This document shows, piece by piece, positions 9,324 through 17,656 of a stretch of 64,000 nucleotides of DNA. This stretch comes from Candidatus Gastranaerophilales bacterium. Lineage in GTDB: Bacteria > Cyanobacteriota > Vampirovibrionia > Gastranaerophilales > Gastranaerophilaceae. Location of the stretch: the NCBI GenBank assembly GCA_944325605.1, contig CALVAX010000003.1:62001-126000 (forward strand), given 5' to 3'. The notes beneath the pieces were generated by a model. That model ran no database searches, had not been told where the DNA came from, and saw only the letters and a list, made by a program, of their open reading frames with translations. The position numbers were made by a program, and so were the translations under genes. Position 1 is the first letter of the stretch; each line of letters opens with the position of its first letter.

Positions 9324-9452
9324 AAGTGTGAAAAGTCCTTCACGTAAAATAATTCCCAAATTCCTTGAAAAACTTCAAAAATCATGCTAAAATAAAAGAG
9401 TAACGAACGTGAAAAAGCAAAGGAGCTAAGAGTATGAAAAGCAGTACTATGA

Positions 9453-10490
9453 TTGAATTTACGGGGGGGGGGGGCAACCTGTAATCAGGCTCCTTCAAGC
9501 GTTTTAGCCGAAAGTAATGGGATTATGCATCATCCTGAGCCGAAGGCGAAGGATCCAATTAAAAAGCAAGTAGCTTCTTCAGTCGCTTCGCTCCTTCAGA
9601 ATGACGTGCAGGGTGCGTGGGAATTTTTCGGGCTTTGTCCTCAGAATGACAAGGCAGCACAAGGAGATTCTTCGGGCTTTAGCCCTCAGAATGACATAAG
9701 AAAGGACGTCATCCTGAGCCAAAGGCGAAGGATCCACTTAAAACGTAATTGGATTTTTCACTCAGTTCAGAATGACAGGAAAAAATCCAAACACGCGGCC
9801 TTCACAATGGCGGAAGTCCTTATCACCATCGGAATAATCGGAGTTGTTGCTGCGATGACGCTGCCGGCGCTGATTAATAATGCACAGAATAAAGAACTTG
9901 AAGAAGGTTTAAAAAGATCATATTCTGTCCTCAGTCAGGCTCTTGATATGTATTACGCCCAAAATGAGGAAAGATTGACTAACGAAAATGTTGGAGCGTA
10001 TAAATTAAAGCCTACCTTAATGAAATATTTGAACGTTGTACAGGATTGCGGGAGCGGACATGCTGATGCTGATACTGCGTGCATTCCTAATACCGTCAAT
10101 GGAGTTTGGCATGATAATGGGCAGAAGATTAATAAATACAGAACCTATAACAATAAAGCTGATATTAATATGGATCTTTTTGATGACGGACAATTTGTTT
10201 TGAACGACGGCAGTTTAATTTTGATAGAAAACTCGGCATACGCTTCCAGATTGTTTATTTCAGTCGACTTGAACGGATTTCATAAAAATCCGAACAGGTT
10301 AGGGCAGGATTTGTTTATGTTTCAGATAGATGAAAAAGGAAAACTTCTTCCTATGGGTGCTGAAGGCACACAATATTACAGCAAAACAAACGAGTATTGC
10401 TCTCCGACTTCCACAAGTAATATGAACGGTGCTGGCTGCACTTACAGAGCACTCACTGACAAAACTTTTTTCAGAAGAAAAGGAAGATAA
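9453..10490 (+). CDS. pilin-like (prepilin N-methylation domain) protein with repeat-interrupted leader
   Basis: From about 9783 the frame encodes KKSKHAAFTMAEVLITIGIIG, a type IV prepilin leader junction (A|FTMAE, Glu at +5) with its hydrophobic helix. A globular domain follows with DLNGFHKNPNRLGQDLF and a C-terminal Cys pair (EYCSP...GAGCTY). The frame is open from a TTG at 9453, but residues 1-110 are mostly translated TGTCATCCTGAG-type repeats. The only ATG with a good ribosome site (AAGGAG, ATG at 9434) is out of frame and stops at 9484. Removing about 340 bp after ATGAAA would restore a normal leader, MKKSKHAAFTMAE. The gene is therefore interrupted; the G12 tract at 9463-9474 sets the frame. 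It may be off, phase-variable or a pseudogene. Confidence 0.6.
   Translation: MNLRGGGATCNQAPSSVLAESNGIMHHPEPKAKDPIKKQVASSVASLLQNDVQGAWEFFGLCPQNDKAAQGDSSGFSPQNDIRKDVILSQRRRIHLKRNWIFHSVQNDRKKSKHAAFTMAEVLITIGIIGVVAAMTLPALINNAQNKELEEGLKRSYSVLSQALDMYYAQNEERLTNENVGAYKLKPTLMKYLNVVQDCGSGHADADTACIPNTVNGVWHDNGQKINKYRTYNNKADINMDLFDDGQFVLNDGSLILIENSAYASRLFISVDLNGFHKNPNRLGQDLFMFQIDEKGKLLPMGAEGTQYYSKTNEYCSPTSTSNMNGAGCTYRALTDKTFFRRKGR
9463..9474 (+). repeat. G12 homopolymer tract after the start of the pilin-like gene
   Basis: Twelve consecutive G in an AT-rich region, 29 bases after the ATG at 9434. With 12 G the ATG-initiated frame ends after 16 codons; with 11 or 14 G it would enter the long pilin frame. 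Tracts of this kind are typical slipped-strand (phase variation) sites and are also prone to sequencing error. Confidence 0.8.
9528..9780. repeat. cluster of TGTCATYCTGAG-family repeats inside the pilin-like reading frame
   Basis: At least three paired units: CATCCTGAGCCGAAGG at about 9530 paired with CTTCAGAATGAC at 9593-9604; two TCGGGCTTT...CCTCAGAATGACA copies at about 9628-9651 and 9673-9697; and GTCATCCTGAGCC at 9709 paired with CAGTTCAGAATGACAGG at 9764-9779. They leave the frame open. The same units occur at 2226-2471, 10558-10998, 20618-20740 and 27308-27340. Confidence 0.75.
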
Positions 10491-10554
10491 TTAAACCAAG
10501 GCAGACAAAGCTGTAAGGATTTATATAGCAAAGTCCACTAAAATTTTCCAAAAC

Positions 10555-10998
10555 AATGTCATCCTGAACGTAATCGAATGCGTCCTGGCAAACACCCGAT
10601 GAGATTCTTCGGGCTAAAGCCCTCAGAATGACATGAGATAGGCGACGGAATTCTTCAGACAAAGCCTTGCAAGAATGATAACAATGCCGCAATAGCGTAG
10701 TGAACAATAATTGCAGACAAGGCAAACGTCAAAGGCGGGTATTGTCCGAGCGCAGCGAGTTTACCCGCCAAAATGCCGAGTCTAGCAAATTATTAGCGAA
10801 CGCAGCGTGCGGCCGGTTTTGTGAAACTTTTTCCGAAAAAAGTTTCCCCGTCCGGAGGACAAAATAAAAAACGCCATGAAATCCGATAGAATTCTTCAGA
10901 CTTTCGTCCTCAGAAAGAGGTGGAAAAATAGCATGTCATCCTGAGCCATTCTGCCGAACAAAACGATTAAGTATCGTTTTGCGAGAGGGCGAAGGATC
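10555..10998. repeat. composite of TGTCATYCTGAG-family repeats, with a nested palindrome
   Basis: This describes the 524-bp gap 10491-11014, which holds no gene I can support. A complete unit runs from TGTCATCCTGA at 10557 to CCTCAGAATGACA at 10621-10633. Diverged pieces follow at 10645-10680 and 10885-10915. A last copy starts TGTCATCCTGAGCC at 10934 and ends GAAGGATCTCC near 11003; it is split by AAAACGAT-TAAGT-ATCGTTTT (10960-10980), a palindrome with 8-bp arms apparently inserted inside the repeat. Confidence 0.65.
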
Positions 10999-11014
10999 TC
11001 CTTCTTAAAAAAGA

Positions 11015-14000
11015 CTAATCCGCCGAGAAGATTTCTCTGATGTCGTCTAAAGTCAGAGATTTTACGATATTTCTGTCAACCGAAATTACGCTGTCAACAA
11101 GGTTACGTTTGATGGTCTTGAGTTTCTGGATTTTCTCTTCAACAGTATTTTTCGTAATAAGCCTGTAAACAAACACTTTCTTGGTCTGTCCGATACGGTA
11201 AGCTCTGTCTGTTGCCTGATCTTCGACAGCAGGGTTCCACCACGGGTCGTAGTGGATTACGTAATCGGCTCCTGTCAGGTTCAAGCCTGTACCGCCGGCT
11301 TTCAGGCTTATTAAGAAGATAGGAATGTTGCTGTTGTTAAATCTTTCAACTGCCGCCTGACGATCTTTTGTCTTGCCTGTCAGATATTCATAATCAATAC
11401 CGGATCTTTCAAGCCAGTCTTTTACTATATCCAGCATATTGACAAACTGGCTGAACAAAAGCACCCTGTGGCCTTCCGAGATAATTTCTTCAAGCATAAC
11501 TTTAAGTTTTTCAAACTTGCCTGATGACATAACGTGCTTGACATTTTCTTTGTCATACAATCTCGGATGACAGCATATCTGACGGAGTCTGAGAAGGGCT
11601 GAGAATATTGAAAGTCTGCTCTTTTCAAGTCCGTTCTGTTCGATTGATTTGAAGAGTTCTTCTTTTGTTGAATCAAGAACCTGCAGATAGAAGTCTTTCT
11701 GTTCGTCAGTAAGTTCGCAGTATGCAATGTTTTCAACTTTATCAGGAAGATCTTTTGCAACATCGCGCTTCATACGGCGGAGGATGAACGGATAAATCTG
11801 TAATTTCAAACGTTTTTCAACTGTTTTGTCGCCTCTTTCCATAATCGGATTGACATAGCGGTAATTAAATTCAGACACACTCATCAAAAATCCGGGCATT
11901 AAGAAATCAAATACTGACCAGAGTTCTTCCAGTTTATTTTCAATCGGTGTGCCTGAAAGCGCAAGTTTGTGGTCTGCATTGAGTTTTTTTACTGCCTGCG
12001 CTGTTTGAGAGAGTGCGTTTTTGATATTTTGTGATTCATCCAGAATTATGTATCTGAAATTATATTTTTGAAGTTTTTCAATGTCGCGGCGGACAAGGGC
12101 GTAACTTGTGATTACAACATCGTATTCCGGAATTTTTTTAAACAAAGTTTTTCTGTCAACACCTGAAAGCTTTAGACAATTGAGAGTCGGCGCAAATTTT
12201 TGTATTTCAGCTTCCCAGTTGAAAACAACCGTTGTCGGACAAATTACGAGAGTTGGCGCAGGGCCGTCGACTTCTTTGGCTTTTTGAACAACCGCAAGCG
12301 CCTGCAAAGTTTTACCAAGCCCCATGTCATCAGCAAGTATTCCGTTAAGCCCGTATTTATACATAAACCACAGCCATCCGTAACCTTTAATCTGGTATTC
12401 ACGGAATTCAGCGTTGATGTCTTTGGGAAGTTCGATTTCTTCTGTTGTCGAGAAGGACGACATCTGCTCCCAGAATTTGGCAAACTCATCACTCAGGACA
12501 AGTTCCACATCAAGGTTTTTAAGTTCGCTGATTAAGCCTGCACGGTAGGTTTTGACCGTAAATTTGTCATCGTCATTTCTGTAAACATCAAAAGAGTTGA
12601 AGGCTCTCATCATTGCATAAATATTCTGCGCCGGAAATTCAACAAAGCCAAGGCTTCTGATTCTGCTGTATTTTTCACCGCTCTGGATTGTGTCATAAAT
12701 ATCACTGAACGAAATTATTTCATCTCCGACTTGACCGTAGAGGGTTATGTCAAAGCTGTCAGAGGCTTCTTCGCTGAAATCTATTTTTGCACAGAGTCTG
12801 AAAGGGTCATCAAGAAGTTTAAAGAAACTCATATCGTCTTTTTCTTCAAACTTCCAGCCATCCCCTGCCTGCTTGATGTAATAATTATAAAAATCAATTG
12901 CGTTTTCTTTTTCAAGCGCAAGGTTGTTTGTCTGCATCGGAACAAACTTGCAGGCCAGAAGCATGTGATAAGCTTCAATTTCGTGCTGGTAATTCCTTTT
13001 TATCCAGTAAACTAGGTCTTCTCCGGGCTTTTTAATTGTAATGTACGGAGATTTTTCCGCTGTTTTTGAAAACGGAACCTTCACCCCGTCATATTCAAAT
13101 TCCAGAGTAGCCTTCAGTGACTGGTCGTAGTCAATTCCCATAGTCACGATGTTCAGAGGCGGACGTTCCTCAAGCATCAGTTTGCTTATGGTTTCGGATA
13201 TTTCAACGTCCATAATTTCACGAAGCTGCGGAAGTTCTTCGTAAATAAACTTGCCGCCGTCAGAATCTTTCAAATCCGTGAAACTTGATTTTATCAGGTT
13301 CTGCGGAAGTGCCTGAATTGCTACATTGGTCGGAAATATAAGATTTTTATATCTTCCCCATTTCAAATGTCTTGAAAAATATCTTACTTCTTCAAACGGA
13401 ATAACATCATCTTTATCCGGCCGGATCCATTCAAGCGAAAGCAGAATTGTACCCTGAGTTCCGGCATTTACATATAATTTCAGGCGCCATTCCTCATCTG
13501 TAAATTTCAATCTGTCTTTTGTTTTTTCATCTAAAACTTCATCAGCTCTTGAAAGAAGAGAAAACATCGGCCCGAATTTTGTAATCGGGATATCATACCA
13601 GCCGGCTTTTTTGTCCTGTCTGGAAATTGTCAAAAGCTGCTGGAATATCGCTACTTCAACTTTCTGAGAATTATTAAGTTCAAAATTTTTGTCCTGTTTT
13701 TGCGCTTCAATTAAAGCCCTTAAAATAGGTTCAATCTGCCTTACGACCTTGCCGGTTTCTCGTGACATTACAAGAACAGAAAAGAAATTAGCCTTTCTTT
13801 TGGGATTAAAATGAAAAATAAAATTCCCTTTCGGCTCTTCCGTAAGCGCAGTATTTTCATCCGGAAAACTCGGTTCTATGCCGAATTTAGTTTCGAGCCA
13901 GTCTTCATAAGCATGTTCATCAATTGCTTTCAGTCCGACAGCAACAGCATGCTTGCACCATTCTTCTTTTAGAGGGCAGTTACAACGGGCTTCAACCTTG

Positions 14001-14188
14001 TTTTTTTTGAAAATAAGGTCGGTTTTATAAAAATCCTGAAAATTGCCTTTAACTTTTCCCATGTAAAAGTTCTTTTCAGGATACGTATCAAACACCATAT
14101 CTTTCAAATGGTATTCGTATCCGCGTCTCCAGCTTCCGGCACTTGCCCTGTCTTTTATATATTTGTAATTAAATTCTTCAACACTCAT
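11015..14188 (-). CDS. SWIM zinc finger and SNF2-family ATP-dependent helicase
   Basis: A protein of about 1057 residues. A SWIM-type zinc finger (CNCPLKEEWCKHAV) sits near residues 68-85. After a long middle region come the two SNF2 helicase lobes: motif I DDMGLGKT near 622, motif II DESQ near 717, an SGTPIENKLEELWS block, and lobe 2 with LISLKAGGTGLNL and RAYRIGQTKKVFVYRL near 1001. Such proteins remodel protein-DNA or nucleic acid complexes using ATP; the bacterial role is poorly defined. I chose the ATG at 14188, where the conserved N-terminus (FNYKYIKDRAS) begins; the frame is open to a TTG at 14272 (1085 aa), and neither start has a strong ribosome site. Confidence 0.85.
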   Translation of the reverse strand: MSVEEFNYKYIKDRASAGSWRRGYEYHLKDMVFDTYPEKNFYMGKVKGNFQDFYKTDLIFKKNKVEARCNCPLKEEWCKHAVAVGLKAIDEHAYEDWLETKFGIEPSFPDENTALTEEPKGNFIFHFNPKRKANFFSVLVMSRETGKVVRQIEPILRALIEAQKQDKNFELNNSQKVEVAIFQQLLTISRQDKKAGWYDIPITKFGPMFSLLSRADEVLDEKTKDRLKFTDEEWRLKLYVNAGTQGTILLSLEWIRPDKDDVIPFEEVRYFSRHLKWGRYKNLIFPTNVAIQALPQNLIKSSFTDLKDSDGGKFIYEELPQLREIMDVEISETISKLMLEERPPLNIVTMGIDYDQSLKATLEFEYDGVKVPFSKTAEKSPYITIKKPGEDLVYWIKRNYQHEIEAYHMLLACKFVPMQTNNLALEKENAIDFYNYYIKQAGDGWKFEEKDDMSFFKLLDDPFRLCAKIDFSEEASDSFDITLYGQVGDEIISFSDIYDTIQSGEKYSRIRSLGFVEFPAQNIYAMMRAFNSFDVYRNDDDKFTVKTYRAGLISELKNLDVELVLSDEFAKFWEQMSSFSTTEEIELPKDINAEFREYQIKGYGWLWFMYKYGLNGILADDMGLGKTLQALAVVQKAKEVDGPAPTLVICPTTVVFNWEAEIQKFAPTLNCLKLSGVDRKTLFKKIPEYDVVITSYALVRRDIEKLQKYNFRYIILDESQNIKNALSQTAQAVKKLNADHKLALSGTPIENKLEELWSVFDFLMPGFLMSVSEFNYRYVNPIMERGDKTVEKRLKLQIYPFILRRMKRDVAKDLPDKVENIAYCELTDEQKDFYLQVLDSTKEELFKSIEQNGLEKSRLSIFSALLRLRQICCHPRLYDKENVKHVMSSGKFEKLKVMLEEIISEGHRVLLFSQFVNMLDIVKDWLERSGIDYEYLTGKTKDRQAAVERFNNSNIPIFLISLKAGGTGLNLTGADYVIHYDPWWNPAVEDQATDRAYRIGQTKKVFVYRLITKNTVEEKIQKLKTIKRNLVDSVISVDRNIVKSLTLDDIREIFSAD

Positions 14189-14314
14189 GTAGTTCTTTGG
14201 AGTATCACTTACTTTCCTGAGGGTATAAACTTCGAATATAGAAACAATATTGAATCTATAAACCCTTAACAAGTTCTATTATACATGAATTAAAAAAAAA
14301 GGCAAGCTTTAATA

Positions 14315-14779
14315 TTAGAATTTCATCAAATACTGATGGAAACAGAATGCATAACAAATGCCGAAAATTGCACCCATAATAACTTCAAAAGGTGTATGCC
14401 CGAGAAGTTCTTTGAGTTTGCCGCCGATTGCCTGAACTTTATGTTCATAAAAATCTTCCATCATGCGGTTTAAGCAGGCAGCAGTTTTTCCGGCAGCACG
14501 TCTTACGCCTGCAGCGTCGTACATCGTAACAAGCGCATATCCGATTGCCACTGCAAAAATTACGGAATCAAATCCCGATATAAGACCTACCGATGTTGAA
14601 AGCCCCATTACACCTGCGGAATGAGAACTTGGCATCCCGCCGGTTGTTGTAAATATCTTAAAATTGATTTTTTTTGATTGTATAGTGAATATAAAAAACT
14701 TAATAACCTGCGCAAAAAATGCAGCCGTCAAGCCTGAAAATATTGCCTCGTAACCTGTATTCAAAATCTTTTCTATCAT
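14315..14779 (-). CDS. divergent PAP2 family protein (DUF212/YuiD-like)
   Basis: A 154-residue membrane protein with GGMPSSHSAGVMGLS near residue 48, the acid-phosphatase-like PSSHS motif of the family, plus DAAGVRRAAGKTA near 87 and a closing GHTPFEVIMGAIFG segment. The family is related to PAP2 phosphatases; the substrate is not established. It lies 78 bp downstream of a polyprenyl diphosphate synthase gene on the same strand, which makes an isoprenoid-phosphate substrate a reasonable but unproven idea. The ATG at 14779 has a GCAGGA ribosome site; the frame also reaches a TTG at 14800 without one. Confidence 0.8.
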   Translation of the reverse strand: MIEKILNTGYEAIFSGLTAAFFAQVIKFFIFTIQSKKINFKIFTTTGGMPSSHSAGVMGLSTSVGLISGFDSVIFAVAIGYALVTMYDAAGVRRAAGKTAACLNRMMEDFYEHKVQAIGGKLKELLGHTPFEVIMGAIFGICYAFCFHQYLMKF

Positions 14780-14856
14780 TAAATCCTGCTCTCTAAACAA
14801 AAATTACATTTTTATTCTAACACAAGTATGTGAGGTTGCAAATTAGTCTTTTAATT

Positions 14857-15741
14857 TTATTTTCTGACCTTGCGCAAAATTTCACTGAATATATCAGTTT
14901 TTAACCTGTTGTCCTGCAAAATCTTTTCGCACTCATCAAGAAGCAAATTCAAATCTTTTCTGGCTTTTTCCATACCGTAAAGACTTGTATAAGTTAATTT
15001 TCCGGATATTTTATCTTTACCGGGGGTTTTGCCGATTTCTTCAAAATCTGCAGTTTCGTCAAGAATATCGTCAGCAATCTGAAAAGCAATTCCGAATTTT
15101 TCAGCAAAAACTGTCAATGCTTCAATTGATTTTTCATCGGCGCCGCCTATTATTGCGCCTGTTCTGACAGCAAGCCTGAATAAATCTCCGGTTTTGTGAA
15201 GATGCAGGTAATGAAGGATTTTTTCTTGTTCTTCTGCGGAGAGGTTTTCGCCTTCATTTTGCCTGTGTTCATTTTCAATATCAACAACCTGTCCTGCAAT
15301 TACCCCGTAAGCGCCGGCAGCCTGAAAATATTCTTCCATAATCCTCACAAGTTTTTCACTCCCGAGGTTTTTAGAGTTTTTCAAAATAATCTGCGGTGCA
15401 AAAGTCAAAAGAGCATCGCCTGCAAGAACAGCAATTGCTTCTGAAAATACTTTATGGTTTGAAGGTTTTCCGCGTCTGAAATCGTCGTTGTCCATGCACG
15501 GAAGATCATCATGTATCAGAGTCTGCGCATGAAGCATCTCAATTGCGCAGGCTGCCGGCAAAACATCTTCCAAATCCGCTCCGAACATCCTTGCGCTTTC
15601 AATACACATTACCGGACGAAGCCTCTTGCCCGGCAAAAGCACCGTATATTTCATTGATTTAAAAATATCTTCAGGATAAGAAATTTTTAAATACTCATCA
15701 AGTTTTTTATCCACAATTGCGCTTAATTCTTTCATCTGCAT
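14857..15741 (-). CDS. ispA: polyprenyl (farnesyl/geranylgeranyl) diphosphate synthase
   Basis: A 294-residue all-helical trans-prenyltransferase that condenses IPP with allylic diphosphates. First Asp-rich motif: DDLPCMDNDDFRRGKPSNHK near residues 83-102; second: DDILDE near 225, with KTGDLFRLAV before it. GKRLRP near 37 is the IPP-binding block. The two-residue insertion in the first motif (DDLPCMD) is typical of bacterial FPP/GGPP synthases of the IspA/CrtE type; chain length cannot be assigned with certainty. Tandem ATGs lie at 15741 and 15735 after an AGAAAGAG site. Confidence 0.9.
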   Translation of the reverse strand: MQMKELSAIVDKKLDEYLKISYPEDIFKSMKYTVLLPGKRLRPVMCIESARMFGADLEDVLPAACAIEMLHAQTLIHDDLPCMDNDDFRRGKPSNHKVFSEAIAVLAGDALLTFAPQIILKNSKNLGSEKLVRIMEEYFQAAGAYGVIAGQVVDIENEHRQNEGENLSAEEQEKILHYLHLHKTGDLFRLAVRTGAIIGGADEKSIEALTVFAEKFGIAFQIADDILDETADFEEIGKTPGKDKISGKLTYTSLYGMEKARKDLNLLLDECEKILQDNRLKTDIFSEILRKVRK

Positions 15742-15783
15742 AATTTTGACTCTTTCTTTTCAGGTTATTTTAGAATGTAAAAA

Positions 15784-16776
15784 CTATTCTTCAATATCAA
15801 ATTTTTTTAAATTCTGCTTTAAAGTATTTCTTCCGCCTGTGCGTTTTTTAGTGCTGATTTTGGCGATTTCTTTGTTGTGAACGGTTTTCTTTGAATGTTC
15901 TTTTTTTACTCCTTCATACTTAATTCGTTCTTTGTATTCTTTCGCCTCTTCAACAAAAGCAAGATAGCTTTCATATCTTGATGTATCAATTTGGTCAAGG
16001 TGCGCAAGCACGTTGCAGCCGTCCTCTTTTATATGAAGGCAGTCTGGATATTTACACCCGTTTTTTAGCGCCGCAATTTCATCAAATAATCCGCCGACTT
16101 CTGCCGGAAGAATGAAATCAAACTTGACGTTGCTGAACCCAGGAGTGTCGACAATTCTTGTGTTTTCTCCGATTTTAATGATTTCGCAGTGGCGGGTTGT
16201 GTGGGTGCCCCGTTGAGTTTTTTCACTGACGGATTTTGTCCTTAAATTGAGTTCAGGATTTATTGCGTTGATAAGGCTTGATTTTCCTACTCCTGAATTC
16301 CCGCAAAGGACGCTTGTTTTGTCTTTTAAAAGTTTTTCGAAAGTTTTTATCCCGTTATGTTCGGTGGCTGATGTGTAGACCGCTTTGTAGCCCAAAGGTT
16401 CATAAATATCGTGGATTTTGGACTTTAAGTCTTTTTCAAATTTCAGATCGCTTTTGTTGAAACACAAAACAGCCGGAATTTTAAAATATTTTGCAAGTGT
16501 TATATACCTGTTCAACTGGAGAAAGCTTAAATCAGGCTCTTTAAGCGCTGAAACTATCACAACCTGATCAATATTTGAAACGGACGGACGGCTTATAAAG
16601 TTTTTTCTCGGCAGAACTTCTTCAATAACTCCGCCGGAAAATTCCACAAAGTCGCCGACAAAAATTTTTTCTTTTCGCTTTTTAAGCACTTCTCTTATTT
16701 TGCACTCGAAAATTTCCGCTCCGTCATCGACGTAGTAAAAATCGGAATGAATTTTGTAAATCTGTCCTTGTGCCAT
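15784..16776 (-). CDS. rsgA: ribosome small subunit-dependent GTPase RsgA
   Basis: A 330-residue circularly permuted GTPase involved in late 30S subunit maturation. Order of motifs: N-terminal OB domain, G4 NKSD near residue 110, G5 TSATE, G1 GNSGVGKSS near 160, a TTRHCE switch, G3 DTPGFSN near 205, then a zinc knuckle with CKYPDCLHIKEDGCNV near 242-257. The order G4-G5-G1-G3 is diagnostic for RsgA. The C-terminus carries a lysine-rich tail (KKEHSKKTVHNKE, KKRTGGRN) longer than in many homologues, probably rRNA-binding. Confidence 0.93.
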   Translation of the reverse strand: MAQGQIYKIHSDFYYVDDGAEIFECKIREVLKKRKEKIFVGDFVEFSGGVIEEVLPRKNFISRPSVSNIDQVVIVSALKEPDLSFLQLNRYITLAKYFKIPAVLCFNKSDLKFEKDLKSKIHDIYEPLGYKAVYTSATEHNGIKTFEKLLKDKTSVLCGNSGVGKSSLINAINPELNLRTKSVSEKTQRGTHTTRHCEIIKIGENTRIVDTPGFSNVKFDFILPAEVGGLFDEIAALKNGCKYPDCLHIKEDGCNVLAHLDQIDTSRYESYLAFVEEAKEYKERIKYEGVKKEHSKKTVHNKEIAKISTKKRTGGRNTLKQNLKKFDIEE

Positions 16777-16819
16777 ATATCAATTTTAGCATAAAAAAGA
16801 TTGAGTAAAAATTCAAAAT

Positions 16820-17545
16820 TTACTTCTTATAATTCCACGGATAATCGTCGGAAATTTTCCATCCGTCAAGTATTATCAAAAGAGAACATCCATCGCCTGC
16901 ACTATAACCGAACTGATCTGTTGCATTAAGATTACACGTGCCATAATCTGCTGAAAGTAAATAGCTGCGGTTTTTATTTGTTTCTGAATTTTGTGACCAT
17001 TGTGAATTTTCCTCACTTCTATCTGCTCCGAGTGTAAATCCGTAAGTCTTTGTAATTGACATTCTGAAAATATCATGTCCAATAACGTTAGGTCCTGTTA
17101 ATCCGTTTGTATCAGCATAAATAATAATACTTGTCCCGTTGTCCATTGCAGATGTTCTTACGGCAACAAGCGTTCCGTTTGCAAGCGAAAATTTTGCATA
17201 TTCTGTTGTATTAAGAAAACCATCTTCACCACCCCACGTAGCTTTATTTAAAGACCTGAAATTCCAGACAGAATTATTGATTTTAAAGTTTTTAATATAT
17301 GGTGCCAGATAAATTTTTACAAATTCATCACTTGAAAGTGTGTAATCCCACGAATTTACAACCCCGTTATCAGTTTCGGAAATCTTGATTACTTCAGATA
17401 GTTTAGAATAAATCGTTTTTAATTTTTCTACCGTAACTTTTTTCTGATAATGTCCAATTAGTGCAGGAAGTGTCATTGCGATTACTACTCCGAGAATGCC
17501 AAGTGTAATCAAAACTTCAGCCATAGTAAATGCTTTATGCTTCAT
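16820..17545 (-). CDS. pilin-like protein (prepilin N-terminal cleavage/methylation domain)
   Basis: A 241-residue secreted or pilus-type protein. It starts MKHKAFTMAEVLITLGILG: short basic leader, A|FTMAE junction with Glu at +5, then a hydrophobic assembly helix. The rest is a globular domain ending with DTNGLTGPNVIGHDIF and a Cys pair (YGTCNL ... GDGCSLLI), both features shared with the pilin-like gene at 9453-10490. I chose the ATG at 17545, preceded by AAGGAAC; the upstream 60 codons of open frame are not plausible. It is read from a good promoter (17610-17638) divergent from a small HTH gene, with two palindromes in the shared region. Confidence 0.85.
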   Translation of the reverse strand: MKHKAFTMAEVLITLGILGVVIAMTLPALIGHYQKKVTVEKLKTIYSKLSEVIKISETDNGVVNSWDYTLSSDEFVKIYLAPYIKNFKINNSVWNFRSLNKATWGGEDGFLNTTEYAKFSLANGTLVAVRTSAMDNGTSIIIYADTNGLTGPNVIGHDIFRMSITKTYGFTLGADRSEENSQWSQNSETNKNRSYLLSADYGTCNLNATDQFGYSAGDGCSLLIILDGWKISDDYPWNYKK

Positions 17546-17590
17546 AAAAAGTTCCTTTCTTATGAAAAAATATCGAATATATAAATATAA

Positions 17591-17641
17591 TATTGATATA
17601 TTCAATAAAATATTACGTAAGTTGATATTGAAAGTCAATAT
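17591..17641. promoter_or_regulatory. paired operator-like palindromes in a divergent promoter region
   Basis: Two palindromes share TATTGA/TCAATA half-sites: TATTGA-TATAT-TCAATA at 17591-17607 and ATATTGA-AAG-TCAATAT at 17625-17641, centres about 34 bp apart. The first covers the predicted start point of the pilin-like gene; the second covers that promoter's -35 box and the spacer of the HTH gene's promoter. The arrangement suggests a repressor acting on both genes, most simply the HTH protein encoded here. Confidence 0.55.
17610..17638 (-). promoter_or_regulatory. sigma-70-type promoter of the pilin-like gene
   Basis: On the minus strand TTGACT (17638-17633), a 17-bp spacer and TAATAT (17615-17610) form a near-consensus promoter. 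The predicted start point, about 17603, gives a leader of roughly 57 nt before the ATG at 17545. Confidence 0.6.
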
Positions 17642-17649
17642 TTTATACT
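17622..17649 (+). promoter_or_regulatory. promoter of the small HTH gene, apparently leaderless
   Basis: TTGATA (17622-17627), a 16-bp spacer and TATACT (17644-17649). The expected start point falls at 17656-17657, that is at the ATG of the HTH gene, and no ribosome binding site precedes that ATG. Confidence 0.5.
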
Positions 17650-17656
17650 TTCTATT

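Larger units (their letters stand above)
9031..9357. repeat. pair of 25-bp direct repeats bracketing a repeat-rich stretch
   Basis: The 25 bases at 9031-9055 (starting AAGTCCTT, ending ATAAATCCC) recur with three differences at 9333-9357. Between them lie a GGGAGAGGG hairpin, a TTGAA-rich tract (about 9172-9212) and the 90-bp inverted-repeat element 9234-9323. This describes most of the 444-bp non-coding gap between the macB-type permease and the pilin-like gene; I see no gene in it. Confidence 0.55.

Noticed and set aside
9135-9359. 74-codon minus-strand frame upstream of the pilin-like gene
   Set aside because: It crosses the 90-bp inverted-repeat element and the TTGAA tract; composition is that of repeats.
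10471-10725. 84-codon minus-strand frame overlapping the end of the pilin-like gene
   Set aside because: It runs through repeat sequence on the opposite strand and has no start context or domain.
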